A DNA stretch of 64,000 bases. Source: Paenibacillus chondroitinus NBRC 15376. GTDB lineage: Bacteria > Bacillota > Bacilli > Paenibacillales > NBRC-103111. Each line of letters starts with the position of its first letter. The stretch's first letter is position 1. Below are positions 39,693-49,564 of the stretch, in pieces. The notes beneath the pieces are model-generated. The model had not been told where the DNA came from. It searched no databases and was given only the letters and a program-made list of their open reading frames with translations. The position numbers were made by a program, and so were the translations under genes. The stretch lies in assembly GCF_004000765.1 (NCBI RefSeq), contig NZ_BILW01000035.1:1-64000 (forward strand), in the 5' to 3' direction.

Positions 39693-41885
39693 TCATACTA
39701 AATTAATTTGCATCATTTTTTTATACAAATACGTTTCATCAACCATTATATCTGTCATAACTCCCATATGATCAAGCTTATTTCTTTCAGACAAGTAGGA
39801 ATTAATTTTACCACCTGAAGTATAATCAATAGCAAAGAAATCAGAATTTAATGTTTCAGCGAATACCACTGAATGAAATCTCATACATAAGTTTAATTTA
39901 GATGATCTCATCGAATCGACAATAGTCTCAACTGTTGAAAGTTTATCTTCAATATAAACATCATTATTTGAGAAATACTTATTTACGAAGTTATAATTGA
40001 AATCTCTGTCATCATTTCCGATAACAAAATTATGCATTGCATAAAAATGCGGCTTTAACCCAGTTTTCTTAGATAAATAAATAATATTTCTGGCTAGTCC
40101 CTCTTCAAATTTCTCTTTAAAGCTAATATACTCTTCATAATTTAAATTTCCAAAATATTCGCTAGTTAATTCTCTTAAAAAACACGAGAATTTATTTGGA
40201 ACTTCGGATACATTCACAGCTTTCTTCAATTTCTGAATATATTTAATTGCAGGGTCGCCAATATTTAATATATCATCACGTCCGGTTAGTTCTTTTGCGA
40301 AATTAGATGACTTATTATCTCTTAGGTAAATACTATCAGCTAATTTTAGTATTTCTTTGACTGCACCTTTTTTTTCATCACTATACAATGGCCCAATACC
40401 AGAGCCGAAAACGGTTGTCTTTTTCTCATTTTTCTTAGCTAAATTAAACGACCACTCGATTAATGCTAATTCATCCAATTCCATTAGAGGTCCACCGCCA
40501 ACTATAACTTCATCGACTACAGAGGCTCTTTGAAAAAATTGTTCACTATATACAGGCACAACAGTAGCTCTAACCTTCAATTCATAAACAGTTCTTTCTG
40601 TTATAAAAGGATAAAGAGAGCTAATATATATATCTAAGTTTTCAGATCCATATTTCTCAGAATAATGATCTAATATTCCCCCTAAAATTGCTTTATCCCC
40701 GACAGTTTCGGTGCCATACCATCCAACTATAAATATTTTATACTTTTCTGGATTACTATTAGTATAATTCACACTAAATTGATCTTTTAGATCATTATAA
40801 ACCGAAACTTTTATTAGATCTTTATACTTTTTTTCTGTTTCTAACAACGTTTTCAATTCTAAAGTAGGATCAGAATGATAATCATGAATACAATTCATAC
40901 AATGATTTTTTTCTATTTCATGCAGTACTTTCAGATTCTTTTTATAAATCTGCTCTCCTGAATTCTCCAATAGATTCCCGATTACTTTGGATTTTGGAGC
41001 ACAATAAGCCATTCCGCCATGACAATCTAGATTGATAGCTTTACGGTTTTTATATGGACACCCGATAAGCCTTTGACCACCCTGTAACATATTCTTAATA
41101 CTTCTATATGTGTTTTTCACATTTTCATCAGTTTCATAGCTGTATTCTAATTTACTGTAAAAGAGCAAAAGTTGATAGATCTCATCTTCATTAAAATTCC
41201 TAAGCACCTTTGCATGTCCCTCAGTATTATTATAAAGTCTATTAATAAATTCTCCGACTCTAAATCTACCATAGATTTGATTATTTCTTAAGAAATTCAA
41301 TACCTGATCCATGTTCCATATATTAACTTTCGTAATAGTCGTACCTGTACTGAAGGGAATTTGTTCCTCTTTAAGCCAATTGATTATTTCTATAACCTTT
41401 AAAAAATTGCCTTCTCTACCTCGATTCAAATCATGAACCTCATTTACACCATCCAAAGAAACCATAACAGAAAAATGTTTATCATTGACTTTACATAAAT
41501 CAGCTATGTCTTTTACAATAGTCTTGATTTGTTGTGGTAGCAATGCATTGGTAATCAAACTTAAACCTGTAACTTTCGGTAATGCTTCAATTGCAACCTG
41601 AAAATACTCGGCGAGATTTTTTGTTAATGTAGGCTCTCCGCCCGTAATTCCTATATGCTGTACATTTTTAAAAAGAGGATCTTGTAGCACCTCTTTAAAT
41701 TGGCTTGTATTAATATTTTCTTGATCATTCTTTCGCCAAATATCACACATAACACATCTAGAATTACAAAAATTATTTACCTGAAAATTAATTACTTGTA
41801 TATCTGCATCTACTTTATTTCCATAATGCTGTCTATATAATTCAACTATACTATGAGGCAATATTGATTTGATTAGATTTTTCAT
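39693..41885 (-). CDS. Radical SAM / polysaccharide pyruvyltransferase fusion protein
   Basis: A 730-residue two-domain protein. Residues ~30-260 are a radical SAM domain: VNNFCNSRCVMCDIWRK carries the CxxxCxxC cluster (C40, C44, C47), followed by GITGGEPTLTKNL and VMVSLDGVNEVHDLNRGREG. A Cys-rich region (GCPYKN, DCHGGMAYCAP, HCMNCIHDY) at ~275-345 could bind an auxiliary cluster. From ~400 a polysaccharide pyruvyltransferase fold follows (IFIVGWYGTETVGDKAILGG, IVGGGPLMELDE, FGSGIGPLYSD, LCMRFHSVVFAETL, DYTSGGKINSYL). An in-frame TTG at 41894 lies too close to GGGAG, so the ATG is chosen. It lies between the ABC exporter and the GT genes. Substrate unknown. Confidence 0.88.
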   Translation of the reverse strand: MKNLIKSILPHSIVELYRQHYGNKVDADIQVINFQVNNFCNSRCVMCDIWRKNDQENINTSQFKEVLQDPLFKNVQHIGITGGEPTLTKNLAEYFQVAIEALPKVTGLSLITNALLPQQIKTIVKDIADLCKVNDKHFSVMVSLDGVNEVHDLNRGREGNFLKVIEIINWLKEEQIPFSTGTTITKVNIWNMDQVLNFLRNNQIYGRFRVGEFINRLYNNTEGHAKVLRNFNEDEIYQLLLFYSKLEYSYETDENVKNTYRSIKNMLQGGQRLIGCPYKNRKAINLDCHGGMAYCAPKSKVIGNLLENSGEQIYKKNLKVLHEIEKNHCMNCIHDYHSDPTLELKTLLETEKKYKDLIKVSVYNDLKDQFSVNYTNSNPEKYKIFIVGWYGTETVGDKAILGGILDHYSEKYGSENLDIYISSLYPFITERTVYELKVRATVVPVYSEQFFQRASVVDEVIVGGGPLMELDELALIEWSFNLAKKNEKKTTVFGSGIGPLYSDEKKGAVKEILKLADSIYLRDNKSSNFAKELTGRDDILNIGDPAIKYIQKLKKAVNVSEVPNKFSCFLRELTSEYFGNLNYEEYISFKEKFEEGLARNIIYLSKKTGLKPHFYAMHNFVIGNDDRDFNYNFVNKYFSNNDVYIEDKLSTVETIVDSMRSSKLNLCMRFHSVVFAETLNSDFFAIDYTSGGKINSYLSERNKLDHMGVMTDIMVDETYLYKKMMQINLV

Positions 41886-41901
41886 GGAATTCAAATCTCC
41901 C

Positions 41902-43278
41902 TTACAACTTATATATGCTTGATGTTATATCAAAATCAACTAATGAATTCATTAGAGATTTTTTATGTTCTAACATTCTGAATGCAATAGCATCAACTTG
42001 TCTATCCAAGAATATTTCAGTATCGTCTTCGATTCCTACCACTCCACATCGCAAAAAGTACACACCAGCAGCTAATTTGGGAGTAAATTCAAACTCAATA
42101 GTAAGTATATTATTTACATCAATGGATGATAAACCATTTCCAGGTTTAGCAGTTTCAGCTCCACTTATTTCAATCCCAGTTTTAGTTTTAATAATCATCC
42201 CGAAACGAACATTTTGACATTTCTCATAAAAATGAACTTTATAACTTAGAACATACTTCTTTCCAAAACGAAGAACATTAATATTTTCACCCTTGTAATT
42301 CAAAATTTTATAATCAAATATTCTTGCTCCCTTATTTTCATATAGAATCGGATTTGATGGAATTAGTCCTTCATCGAAGTATTCTTCTTGTTCGTCTAAT
42401 AGCCCTTCTTTGAGATGATAAATTCCTCTATGTTCTTCAAAATCACTTTTCTTATCAGAAGTATGCGATTTGTTATTATCAATTCCAAAATGGTTAATCT
42501 TTTCGATTTGTTCCTTGACATTATTCAACTTGTCTTTAGGAGTAAATAATAATTTTTGATACAAATTTACAACAGTATTACTGGGGCCCATTATGAGCTT
42601 TTCTCCATCATTCATTAAAATTGCTTTATCACATAATTCTACAATTAGATTTCCAGAGTGTGATACAAAAAGAACAGTTTTACCACTTTTCTTGAAAGCA
42701 TCAATCCTAGAGAAACATTTTTTTTGAAACAAGTCGTCTCCTACTGCCAATGCTTCATCAACTATTAATATTTCTGGATCGACATTAATAGCTACAGCAA
42801 AGGCTAATCTAACAAACATCCCACTGGAATAAGTTTTAACAGGTTGATCTATATGAGGTCCAATATCAGCAAATTCGATAATAGAAGGAACTTTGTTCTC
42901 AATCTCTTCTTTTGTCAGCCCCATCATAGATGCATTCAAATAAATATTTTGCCTACCGGAATATTCCGGATTAAAACCAGCACCTAATTCAAGTAAAGCT
43001 GATATTTTCCCATTTATTTGAATATTTCCACTTGAGGGCGTTAATACGCCAGTTATCATTTTCAATAAAGTAGATTTACCTGATCCATTTTTCCCTATAA
43101 TACCAACGGTTTCACCCTTTTTAATATCAAAAGAAACATCATTGACAGCAAAAAACTCTCTATGATATTTTTTACTTTTGATAAAATTCAATGATTCGTT
43201 AACTCGATCAATTGGTTTATCATAAAGTTTATAAATCTTAGATACGTTATTTACTTGGATTGCAATCTCTTCAGTCAT
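41902..43278 (-). CDS. Polysaccharide ABC exporter ATPase, Wzt type with C-terminal extension
   Basis: A 458-residue ATPase. Walker A GKNGSGKST, signature YSSGMFVRLAFAVA, Walker B EILIVDEALAVGD and the H-loop SHSGNL lie in the first 220 residues. Residues ~320-458 (IFDYKILNYKGENINVLRFGKKYVLSYKVHFYEKCQNVRFGMIIKTKTGIEI...) form a Wzt-C beta sandwich like those that recognise the modified end of the exported glycan in O9a-type systems. This points to end-capped chains. ATG at 43278 follows GGGTGG; the frame extends three codons upstream. Confidence 0.92.
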   Translation of the reverse strand: MTEEIAIQVNNVSKIYKLYDKPIDRVNESLNFIKSKKYHREFFAVNDVSFDIKKGETVGIIGKNGSGKSTLLKMITGVLTPSSGNIQINGKISALLELGAGFNPEYSGRQNIYLNASMMGLTKEEIENKVPSIIEFADIGPHIDQPVKTYSSGMFVRLAFAVAINVDPEILIVDEALAVGDDLFQKKCFSRIDAFKKSGKTVLFVSHSGNLIVELCDKAILMNDGEKLIMGPSNTVVNLYQKLLFTPKDKLNNVKEQIEKINHFGIDNNKSHTSDKKSDFEEHRGIYHLKEGLLDEQEEYFDEGLIPSNPILYENKGARIFDYKILNYKGENINVLRFGKKYVLSYKVHFYEKCQNVRFGMIIKTKTGIEISGAETAKPGNGLSSIDVNNILTIEFEFTPKLAAGVYFLRCGVVGIEDDTEIFLDRQVDAIAFRMLEHKKSLMNSLVDFDITSSIYKL

Positions 43279-43316
43279 GGCTACCACCCGATACTCAAAA
43301 TTTCTAAAACCGTATA

Positions 43317-44105
43317 TCAGATCACGTCTGCAAAATGTGGCTTTAACTTTTTATAAAAAGTAGCTCCTAACAAAAATAATACTAAAATAATTAACCAAAA
43401 CCATGTAGTTTGATTATACCTTTGCCAAAACCAAACATGATTAATTAATGTATCACGATACCCTTCAACAATATAATACATAGGATTTAATTTGAAAAAT
43501 ACTTGGTATTTCAAAGGGACCATATTATATGACCACATAATTGGAGTTAACCACATACCGAATTGAAGAATTATAGTCACGATATTACTGATATCTTTGA
43601 AAAAAGGAACAATTGACGAAGTAATTAACGTTAATGCCAGTGCTAATATACTAATACAAAATGAGTAATAAATCAGTTGAATCCATATTATTTTTGGAGA
43701 AAAACCATAAACTAAATAAATGGTTAACAAAACAATAATAAATACAAGATGAATGAATAGCGATGAGATTATTTTAATTATTGGTAAAATACTTACTTTA
43801 AAAACTACTTTTTTAATTAAATAACTATATTCAACAAAAACATTTCCGGCGCTAGACCAGGCATCGGAGAAGAAAAACCATGGTATCATTCCCGCGGCAA
43901 ACCAACAGATAAAGGGTACATCTTGGATGGCTGTAGATTTAAATCCTATTTGGAATACAAACCAGAATGTCAGTAAAGTCATTATAGGTTGAATAAACGC
44001 CCATGTAATACCAAAAATCGAACCAGAATAGCGGACTTTAAAATCATTTTTAGCAAAATTCCAAATCAAACTTTTATTATTGAAGAGCTCTTTTATTCTT
44101 TGCAT
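43317..44105 (-). CDS. Polysaccharide ABC exporter permease, Wzm type
   Basis: A 262-residue ABC-2 permease with about six membrane helices. SLIWNFAKNDFKVRYSGSIFGITWAFIQPIMTLLTFWFVFQIGF is the typical N-terminus, and WLTPIMWSYNMVP...KLNPMYYIVEGYRDTLI is the conserved end region. It moves the lipid-linked glycan across the membrane with the Wzt ATPase 38 bases downstream. The frame is open from a TTG at 44129 overlapping the previous stop (TTGA), which would add eight residues by reinitiation; the ATG at 44105 is chosen because it gives the usual family N-terminus. Confidence 0.9.
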   Translation of the reverse strand: MQRIKELFNNKSLIWNFAKNDFKVRYSGSIFGITWAFIQPIMTLLTFWFVFQIGFKSTAIQDVPFICWFAAGMIPWFFFSDAWSSAGNVFVEYSYLIKKVVFKVSILPIIKIISSLFIHLVFIIVLLTIYLVYGFSPKIIWIQLIYYSFCISILALALTLITSSIVPFFKDISNIVTIILQFGMWLTPIMWSYNMVPLKYQVFFKLNPMYYIVEGYRDTLINHVWFWQRYNQTTWFWLIILVLFLLGATFYKKLKPHFADVI

Positions 44106-44125
44106 AATTCTTTTCGTTTCCTCCG

Positions 44126-45295
44126 TCAATTTGAAGAATTCTGTAACACATCATTATAGAATTCAAGTAATAATTTTGTATTTAAAGACCAATTGAAGTT
44201 TTGACTTGCGAATCGCTTACCCCTATCTCCAATTTGCTTACAATAAGTTTTATTATTAAATACAAATTCAAGTTTTTCACATATTTCTAACGAATTTCCT
44301 TGTTCTAATAATATACAATTATACATATCTGATAAGTATCTCCCAATGTTTGTTTTTGGAAGTATCACAGGTTTGCCCATGGCGAAAAACTCCGGAAGCT
44401 TTGAAGGGAAACGATAATCATTAAATTCATCTGATACACCTGGTTGAACGAACACGTCGGCAATCGACATAATTCTAGGAAGCAATTCCCTTTCAACGAA
44501 CCCTAACTCAATATATGATTCTTTTGAGTTCATAAGTGCAGCATCGTGAAAATCAACAAAATCTCGCCCCGTTCTAACAAGTTTGACTGAAATCCCTTTT
44601 CTATTTAAAGCAGCGATAGCGAGATACAAACTGTATACTTCCTTTTTATTTGAAAGATGAACGTTACCGGAATATACAACAACATAGGTCTTATTATGAA
44701 TTCCAAGTTTATTCTTTAGTTCTATGTCAATAGGCCTTGGTTTGAAGAGATTTTCTTCGTAACCAGGCCAGATTACCTTAGCTAATATTGGAGATGGTTT
44801 AAATTCTAATAATTTATCAATTATAACTGTAATACCATCCGCTTTCGCTAAGAATTTTTTATATTTCATTGGATGGGAAAATTGCTTTTCAATAATCCGG
44901 TTAACCACTTTTTCTGGTAATAAAGACCATTGTTGATGTTCAATTTTATATGAAGCTTTCAAAATAGCTTCTTCATTGTCCTCAAGATGTACAATAAGTT
45001 TAGAGTTATAGTGCTTAGCCAATTTTTCTGTAAATTCTCTAACGATTTCTCTTGGAGTCCAAGCATGGATTATATCAGGATATCTTCCATCTGGGAATTT
45101 TATTTTCCCTTCTAGAAAATCATTAAAATCAAATACCTCAAAATTTGCTTTTCCAATTAAATGAATTGATTCTTTATTATTTGGAACACAAACCCCACAG
45201 TCAACATTCATGTTAACTAAATTATTAGCAAAGTTAAAAATATGAATCGCACTATTGCTAGAAAAATCATGATAATTTACAAATAGTATATTCAC
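44126..45295 (-). CDS. GT4-family glycosyltransferase
   Basis: A 389-residue GT-B enzyme. N-terminus MNILFVNYHDFSSNSAIHIFNFANNL, central DIIHAWTPREIVREF, donor half LIVVYSGN-type segment (YVVVYSGNVHLSNKKEVYSLYLAI), and IMSIADVFVQPGVSDEFNDYRFPSKLPEFFAMGKPVILP, with the catalytic Glu in KLPEFFAMG. GTG start overlaps the previous stop by four bases. It lies directly upstream of the exporter genes. Donor and acceptor are unknown. Confidence 0.88.
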   Translation of the reverse strand: MNILFVNYHDFSSNSAIHIFNFANNLVNMNVDCGVCVPNNKESIHLIGKANFEVFDFNDFLEGKIKFPDGRYPDIIHAWTPREIVREFTEKLAKHYNSKLIVHLEDNEEAILKASYKIEHQQWSLLPEKVVNRIIEKQFSHPMKYKKFLAKADGITVIIDKLLEFKPSPILAKVIWPGYEENLFKPRPIDIELKNKLGIHNKTYVVVYSGNVHLSNKKEVYSLYLAIAALNRKGISVKLVRTGRDFVDFHDAALMNSKESYIELGFVERELLPRIMSIADVFVQPGVSDEFNDYRFPSKLPEFFAMGKPVILPKTNIGRYLSDMYNCILLEQGNSLEICEKLEFVFNNKTYCKQIGDRGKRFASQNFNWSLNTKLLLEFYNDVLQNSSN

Positions 45296-46236
45296 AAAGT
45301 TTCACCTATAAACAAATTATTCTGGATCGAAAAAGATCTAAATTCCACACGATCTTCCCAGCTATTCCAAAATAGAGCTCGATCTAATAAATCAACAGTT
45401 TCTTTGTTTCTACTATCATCCTGTCCAATAACAATGATATTTGGTTGATATAGAATAATCTTCCCTTTTTCACGAAGCCTCAAACATAAATCTATAATAG
45501 AATATTTAATAGATAGATACTCATTTAGTCCATTACATTCTAACAATGATTCACTTTTTATCATTAAACACCCTTGGGTCACTGCTAATACTTCTAGAAG
45601 ATTATTAGCACTGACCTGTGACTTGTTATAAGCTTGTTTGTATGAAGCATCCGAAGATAGTTTTAAAGGTGCTGCCACTCCTGTGTTTGAAAAATTAAGG
45701 CAGGTTATTAATTCTTCTATCCAATCTGGACTTTCTATCACAATATTACTATTAAGTAAGGCGACATATTCTGTTTTGATTTCTCTAATTATTCTGTTTA
45801 ATACAATTGAATAATTACATTTCTCATAGAATAACATCTTAATGTCAAATTCATTCAAATTTTCAAATGAAAAATCATTATCGACTATCTCGGAGTTTCC
45901 AAGGACTATTATCTCATAGTTATCATAAGTACTCTTATCGATAATTGAATCAATACATCTTAATAATTCTTGTTTGTCTCCATCTAAAAAAATAATAATG
46001 CTAACTTTTAAGTTTGTATAAGTTCGACCAATCATTTTTTCACTAGAAATTATTTTTGGATACTTAGGTAGACTTTTTTCGATAAAACTATCTGAAGAAT
46101 ACCTTTGCAAGGATTCCAGTCTTTTTTTATAAAATCTATAAACCATCTTTTTATAAACTTTATAAATCAAGCTTCTAAGTCCTTTGCTGTTATAATAAGC
46201 TAAAACACGCTTTAGGTGATTTTTATACATAATCAC
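45292..46236 (-). CDS. GT2-like glycosyltransferase with a degenerate catalytic region
   Basis: A 314-residue protein. A basic N-terminal region precedes a GT-A domain: VSIIIFLDGDKQELLRCIDSIIDKSTYDNYEIIVLGN at ~78-115, LLNSNIVIESPDWIEELITCL at ~165, then a WbbL-like acceptor region (GCLMIKSESLLECNGLNEYLSIKYSIIDLCLRLREKGK). The usual DNxSxDG and DxD motifs read GNSEIVDND and NSN, and the catalytic ED pair is IKYSIID, so activity is uncertain. The start is GTG overlapping manC; an ATG two codons later is also possible. Confidence 0.75.
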   Translation of the reverse strand: MIMYKNHLKRVLAYYNSKGLRSLIYKVYKKMVYRFYKKRLESLQRYSSDSFIEKSLPKYPKIISSEKMIGRTYTNLKVSIIIFLDGDKQELLRCIDSIIDKSTYDNYEIIVLGNSEIVDNDFSFENLNEFDIKMLFYEKCNYSIVLNRIIREIKTEYVALLNSNIVIESPDWIEELITCLNFSNTGVAAPLKLSSDASYKQAYNKSQVSANNLLEVLAVTQGCLMIKSESLLECNGLNEYLSIKYSIIDLCLRLREKGKIILYQPNIIVIGQDDSRNKETVDLLDRALFWNSWEDRVEFRSFSIQNNLFIGETL

Positions 46237-47293
46237 TCATGCCTTTTTCTTTAAGCATATCAACGATATTTTTAACATCTTGTGCTCTATCTTTAGGACA
46301 TACTAATATTGCATCTCGTGTTTCAGCTATAATTAAATTATTAATTCCGATTGTAGCAATTAATCTATCATTTCCAAAGATGATGCTATTTTTGGTTTCT
46401 AAACCAATATGTTTTGCTTTCACAATGTTACCTTTATCATCAGGGGAGAAAATACCACCTAAAGCATCCCAGCTTCCAACATCATTCCAACCAAAATCCC
46501 CCGGAATTACAATAACATCATCACTTCTTTCTAATATGCCATAGTCAATTGATATATTTTGTAAATTGGGGTAAATCTCAGCAATAGCTTGTTCTTCATT
46601 TTGTGTACCAATATCAGCATAAATTTGCATCATATTATTGTATAACCTAGGAAGATATCTCTGAAAACAAGCAATTATTTTACTAGTCTTCCAAAGAAAC
46701 ATCCCACTGTTCCACAAATATTCTCCTGAAGACAGATATTGATTAGCCTTATCAAAACTTGGTTTTTCAACAAATTCCTTAACTTCATAAGCCCCATTGT
46801 TCAAAATACTCTTATTAAAGTTAATATATCCATATCCTGTAGATGGGAAAGTCGGTTTAATTCCGATAGTAACTAGGTTATCTTCCTGTTCAGCTAACTG
46901 GCTCGCCTTTTCAAGTACTGATTTAAAACTATTGACATTTGTAATATGGTGATCTGATGGAAGAACAATCATTACGCAATCATCATATTTTTTTTGCAAA
47001 AACAATGCTGCATAAAGAATGCATGCAGCGGTATTCTTACCGAGTGGTTCTTTCAATATGTTTCTTCTTGGAACTTCTTCTAATAAGATATCTTCAAGTA
47101 GAGAAGCCTGAGATTTATTTGTAACTATTATTGTATTTTCAATTGATATTACTTTTTCATATCTAAGAATTGTATCGTTAATCATAATATCATTGCCGCT
47201 GATGTTCAATAATTGTTTGGGCTTGTTTTGCCTAGACAATGGCCAGAAGCGAGTTCCTCCACCGCCTGCCATAATAACCGAGAACCTTTTCAT
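46223..47293 (-). CDS. manC: Mannose-1-phosphate guanylyltransferase
   Basis: A 356-residue enzyme that makes GDP-mannose from mannose-1-phosphate and GTP. RFSVIMAGGGGTRFWPLSRQNKPKQLL is the nucleotide-binding loop, IVLPSDHHI and YGYINF follow, FVEKPSFDKANQYLSSGEYLWNSGMFLW is the FVEKP sugar-binding motif, and ISIDYGILERSD and WNDVGSWDAL are typical. It lacks the isomerase domain of the bifunctional type, so mannose-6-phosphate supply must come from elsewhere. AGGAG precedes the ATG. It feeds gmd and fcl just upstream. Confidence 0.95.
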   Translation of the reverse strand: MKRFSVIMAGGGGTRFWPLSRQNKPKQLLNISGNDIMINDTILRYEKVISIENTIIVTNKSQASLLEDILLEEVPRRNILKEPLGKNTAACILYAALFLQKKYDDCVMIVLPSDHHITNVNSFKSVLEKASQLAEQEDNLVTIGIKPTFPSTGYGYINFNKSILNNGAYEVKEFVEKPSFDKANQYLSSGEYLWNSGMFLWKTSKIIACFQRYLPRLYNNMMQIYADIGTQNEEQAIAEIYPNLQNISIDYGILERSDDVIVIPGDFGWNDVGSWDALGGIFSPDDKGNIVKAKHIGLETKNSIIFGNDRLIATIGINNLIIAETRDAILVCPKDRAQDVKNIVDMLKEKGMSDYV

Positions 47294-47302
47294 TAAAATC
47301 TC

Positions 47303-48226
47303 CTACCTTTGTAAAAAGCTAGTATATGTTGATTCTATACCTTCTCTTAATTTAATTTTAGCTTCCCATCCTAAAGAATGAAGCTTTGTAACATCTAATA
47401 ACTTTCTAGGTGTACCATCCGGTTTAGTTATGTCCTTTACAATAGCCCCGTCGTAACCAATAATATCACCTACAAGATGAGCCAATTCTATAATAGAAAT
47501 CTCCTTCCCAGTACCAACGTTCACTGTTTCATTTCCTTTATAATTTAACATTAAGAAGTAACAAGCATCAGCTAGATCATCAACATGCAAAAATTCCCGT
47601 TTGGGAGTGCCTGTTCCCCACATCACGACTTCCTTCACTCCACTGATTTTTGCTTCATGAAATTTTCTGATGAGTGCTGGTAACACATGTGAGTTCTGTA
47701 AATCATAATTATCATTTGGTCCGTATAAATTCGTAGGCATAGCACTAATAAATTCTGTACCAAATTGACGATTATAATATTCACACATTTTTAAACCAGC
47801 TATTTTTGCAACAGCATATGCTTCATTAGTCGGCTCCAAATAACCATTTAAAAGAGATTCTTCCTTAATAGGTTGTGATGCCATCTTAGGATATATACAA
47901 GAACTACCAAGAAAAAGTAATTTCTTAACTTTGTGAATGTAAGAGGAATGTATTATATTTGATTCAATCATTAAATTACTATAAATAAATTCAGCAGGAT
48001 ACGAGTTATTTGCATGAATCCCCCCTACTTTTGCTGCAGCCAAAAAAACATAATCCGGCTTTTCAAATGAGAAGAAATTTTCAACTTCTGTTTGTCTAGT
48101 CAAATCCAATTCTGAGGATCTCTTAAAAATAATATTTTTATATCCTTCCATCTCAAGCTTTCTGATAATTGCAGATCCTACCATCCCGTTATGACCAGCA
48201 ACATATATTTTACTATCTTTATTCAT
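47303..48226 (-). CDS. fcl: GDP-L-fucose synthase
   Basis: A 307-residue epimerase/reductase that turns GDP-4-keto-6-deoxymannose into GDP-L-fucose with [27 protein letters not shown] binds the cofactor, [24 protein letters not shown] contains the catalytic Ser/Cys, and [20 protein letters not shown] the Y-x3-K, with [12 protein letters not shown] and [21 protein letters not shown] as family marks. It lies between gmd and manC with short gaps. Confidence 0.95.
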   Translation of the reverse strand: MNKDSKIYVAGHNGMVGSAIIRKLEMEGYKNIIFKRSSELDLTRQTEVENFFSFEKPDYVFLAAAKVGGIHANNSYPAEFIYSNLMIESNIIHSSYIHKVKKLLFLGSSCIYPKMASQPIKEESLLNGYLEPTNEAYAVAKIAGLKMCEYYNRQFGTEFISAMPTNLYGPNDNYDLQNSHVLPALIRKFHEAKISGVKEVVMWGTGTPKREFLHVDDLADACYFLMLNYKGNETVNVGTGKEISIIELAHLVGDIIGYDGAIVKDITKPDGTPRKLLDVTKLHSLGWEAKIKLREGIESTYTSFLQR

Positions 48227-48249
48227 ATTCCATCTTCCTTATATATAAA

Positions 48250-49329
48250 TTAGTCAAACGCTCTTCTAATACGTTCTTCTTTTTCAACAAACTTCATATC
48301 TTCGTGTACCATTTCTTTAATAAGTGCCTCAAAGCTTGTTTTTGTTGGATTCCATCCAAGTACAGACTTGGCTTTAGTTGGGTCACCTAATAGTTGTTCT
48401 ACTTCTGCCGGCCTAAAATAATTAGGATCTACCTCTACAAGAACATCCCCATTTGATTGATTTACTCCTCTTTCTTCAATCCCTTGTCCTTGCCATTCAA
48501 GCGAGATTCCTGCTTCCTTGAATGCAAGTGTGCAAAACTCCCTTACACTATGCATTTCGCCTGTTGCAATGACAAAATCTTCTGGCTGTTCATGTTGTAA
48601 CATTAGCCACATGCATTCTACATAATCCCTCGCATGTCCCCAATCTCGCAGCGCATCAAGATTACCTAGATAAAGTTTTTTTTGTTTTCCCTGTTTTATT
48701 CTAGAGGCAGCTAAAGTAATTTTCCTTGTTACAAAAGTCTCCCCTCTTCTTGGTGATTCGTGATTAAATAATATCCCGTTTACTGCAAACATATTATAGG
48801 ACTCTCTATAATTCTTAACGATCCAAAATCCATATAACTTGGCGACACCGTATGGACTTCTCGGGTAAAAAGGAGTAGTTTCTTTTTGAGGAATCTCCTG
48901 AACTAGACCGTATAGCTCTGAAGTTGAAGCTTGATAAATACGTGTTCTGTCATTTAACCCTAAAAGCCTGACAGCCTCCAGAATTCGTAAAGTCCCAATT
49001 CCATCTGCATTAGCTGTATACTCTGGAGTTTCAAATGAAACTTTCACATGTGACATCGCAGCTAGATTGTAAATCTCATCAGGTTGTACCTTTTGTATGA
49101 TAGAAATTATATTGGTTGAATCCGTCATATCACCATAATGCAGGTGTATCTTTCTATTGGAATGCATATCCTCTATCAACTCATCAATATATAAATGTTC
49201 AATTCTACTTGTATTAAAAGAAGAGCTTCTTCTTATAACTCCATGCACTTCGTAACCCTTTTTCAATAAAAATTCAGCAAGATACGCTCCATCTTGTCCT
49301 GTTATTCCTGTAATTAATGCTTTTTTCAT
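48250..49329 (-). CDS. gmd: GDP-mannose 4,6-dehydratase
   Basis: A 359-residue dehydratase, first step from GDP-mannose to GDP-L-fucose. [35 protein letters not shown] is the Rossmann motif, QASTSELYG and [22 protein letters not shown] hold the catalytic Thr/Glu and Y-x3-K, and [20 protein letters not shown] is highly conserved. It opens the long minus-strand operon that runs to about 34.4 kb. A GGAGG lies 11 bases before the ATG, slightly far. The upstream intergenic region is divergent to the ligase gene. Confidence 0.96.
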   Translation of the reverse strand: MKKALITGITGQDGAYLAEFLLKKGYEVHGVIRRSSSFNTSRIEHLYIDELIEDMHSNRKIHLHYGDMTDSTNIISIIQKVQPDEIYNLAAMSHVKVSFETPEYTANADGIGTLRILEAVRLLGLNDRTRIYQASTSELYGLVQEIPQKETTPFYPRSPYGVAKLYGFWIVKNYRESYNMFAVNGILFNHESPRRGETFVTRKITLAASRIKQGKQKKLYLGNLDALRDWGHARDYVECMWLMLQHEQPEDFVIATGEMHSVREFCTLAFKEAGISLEWQGQGIEERGVNQSNGDVLVEVDPNYFRPAEVEQLLGDPTKAKSVLGWNPTKTSFEALIKEMVHEDMKFVEKEERIRRAFD

Positions 49330-49497
49330 AAAATAAAATGCCTCCGCTATTCCTTAAATTTAATAAATTTGATCTAATAAATTTATTTCTCAATTTAATT
49401 GATGTCATATAACGACACATGTTACTTAAAATAAATTGTTATTACGGTTACTGGTAAATTTCAAATAATAATTCTAAACACTATATATAATCTCCAT

Positions 49498-49527
49498 TTG
49501 GAAACTCCCTTCCATCTATGCTAAAAT
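49498..49527 (+). promoter_or_regulatory. Extended -10 promoter of the ligase gene
   Basis: TTGGAA (49498-49503), an 18-base spacer and TGC-TAAAAT (49519-49527), an extended -10. Transcription should start near 49533, downstream of the first in-frame ATG at 49526, which supports the start at 49565. Confidence 0.55.
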
Positions 49528-49564
49528 GAAGTCGAACTTTAGCGAAGAAGGAGACTATTTTCTC

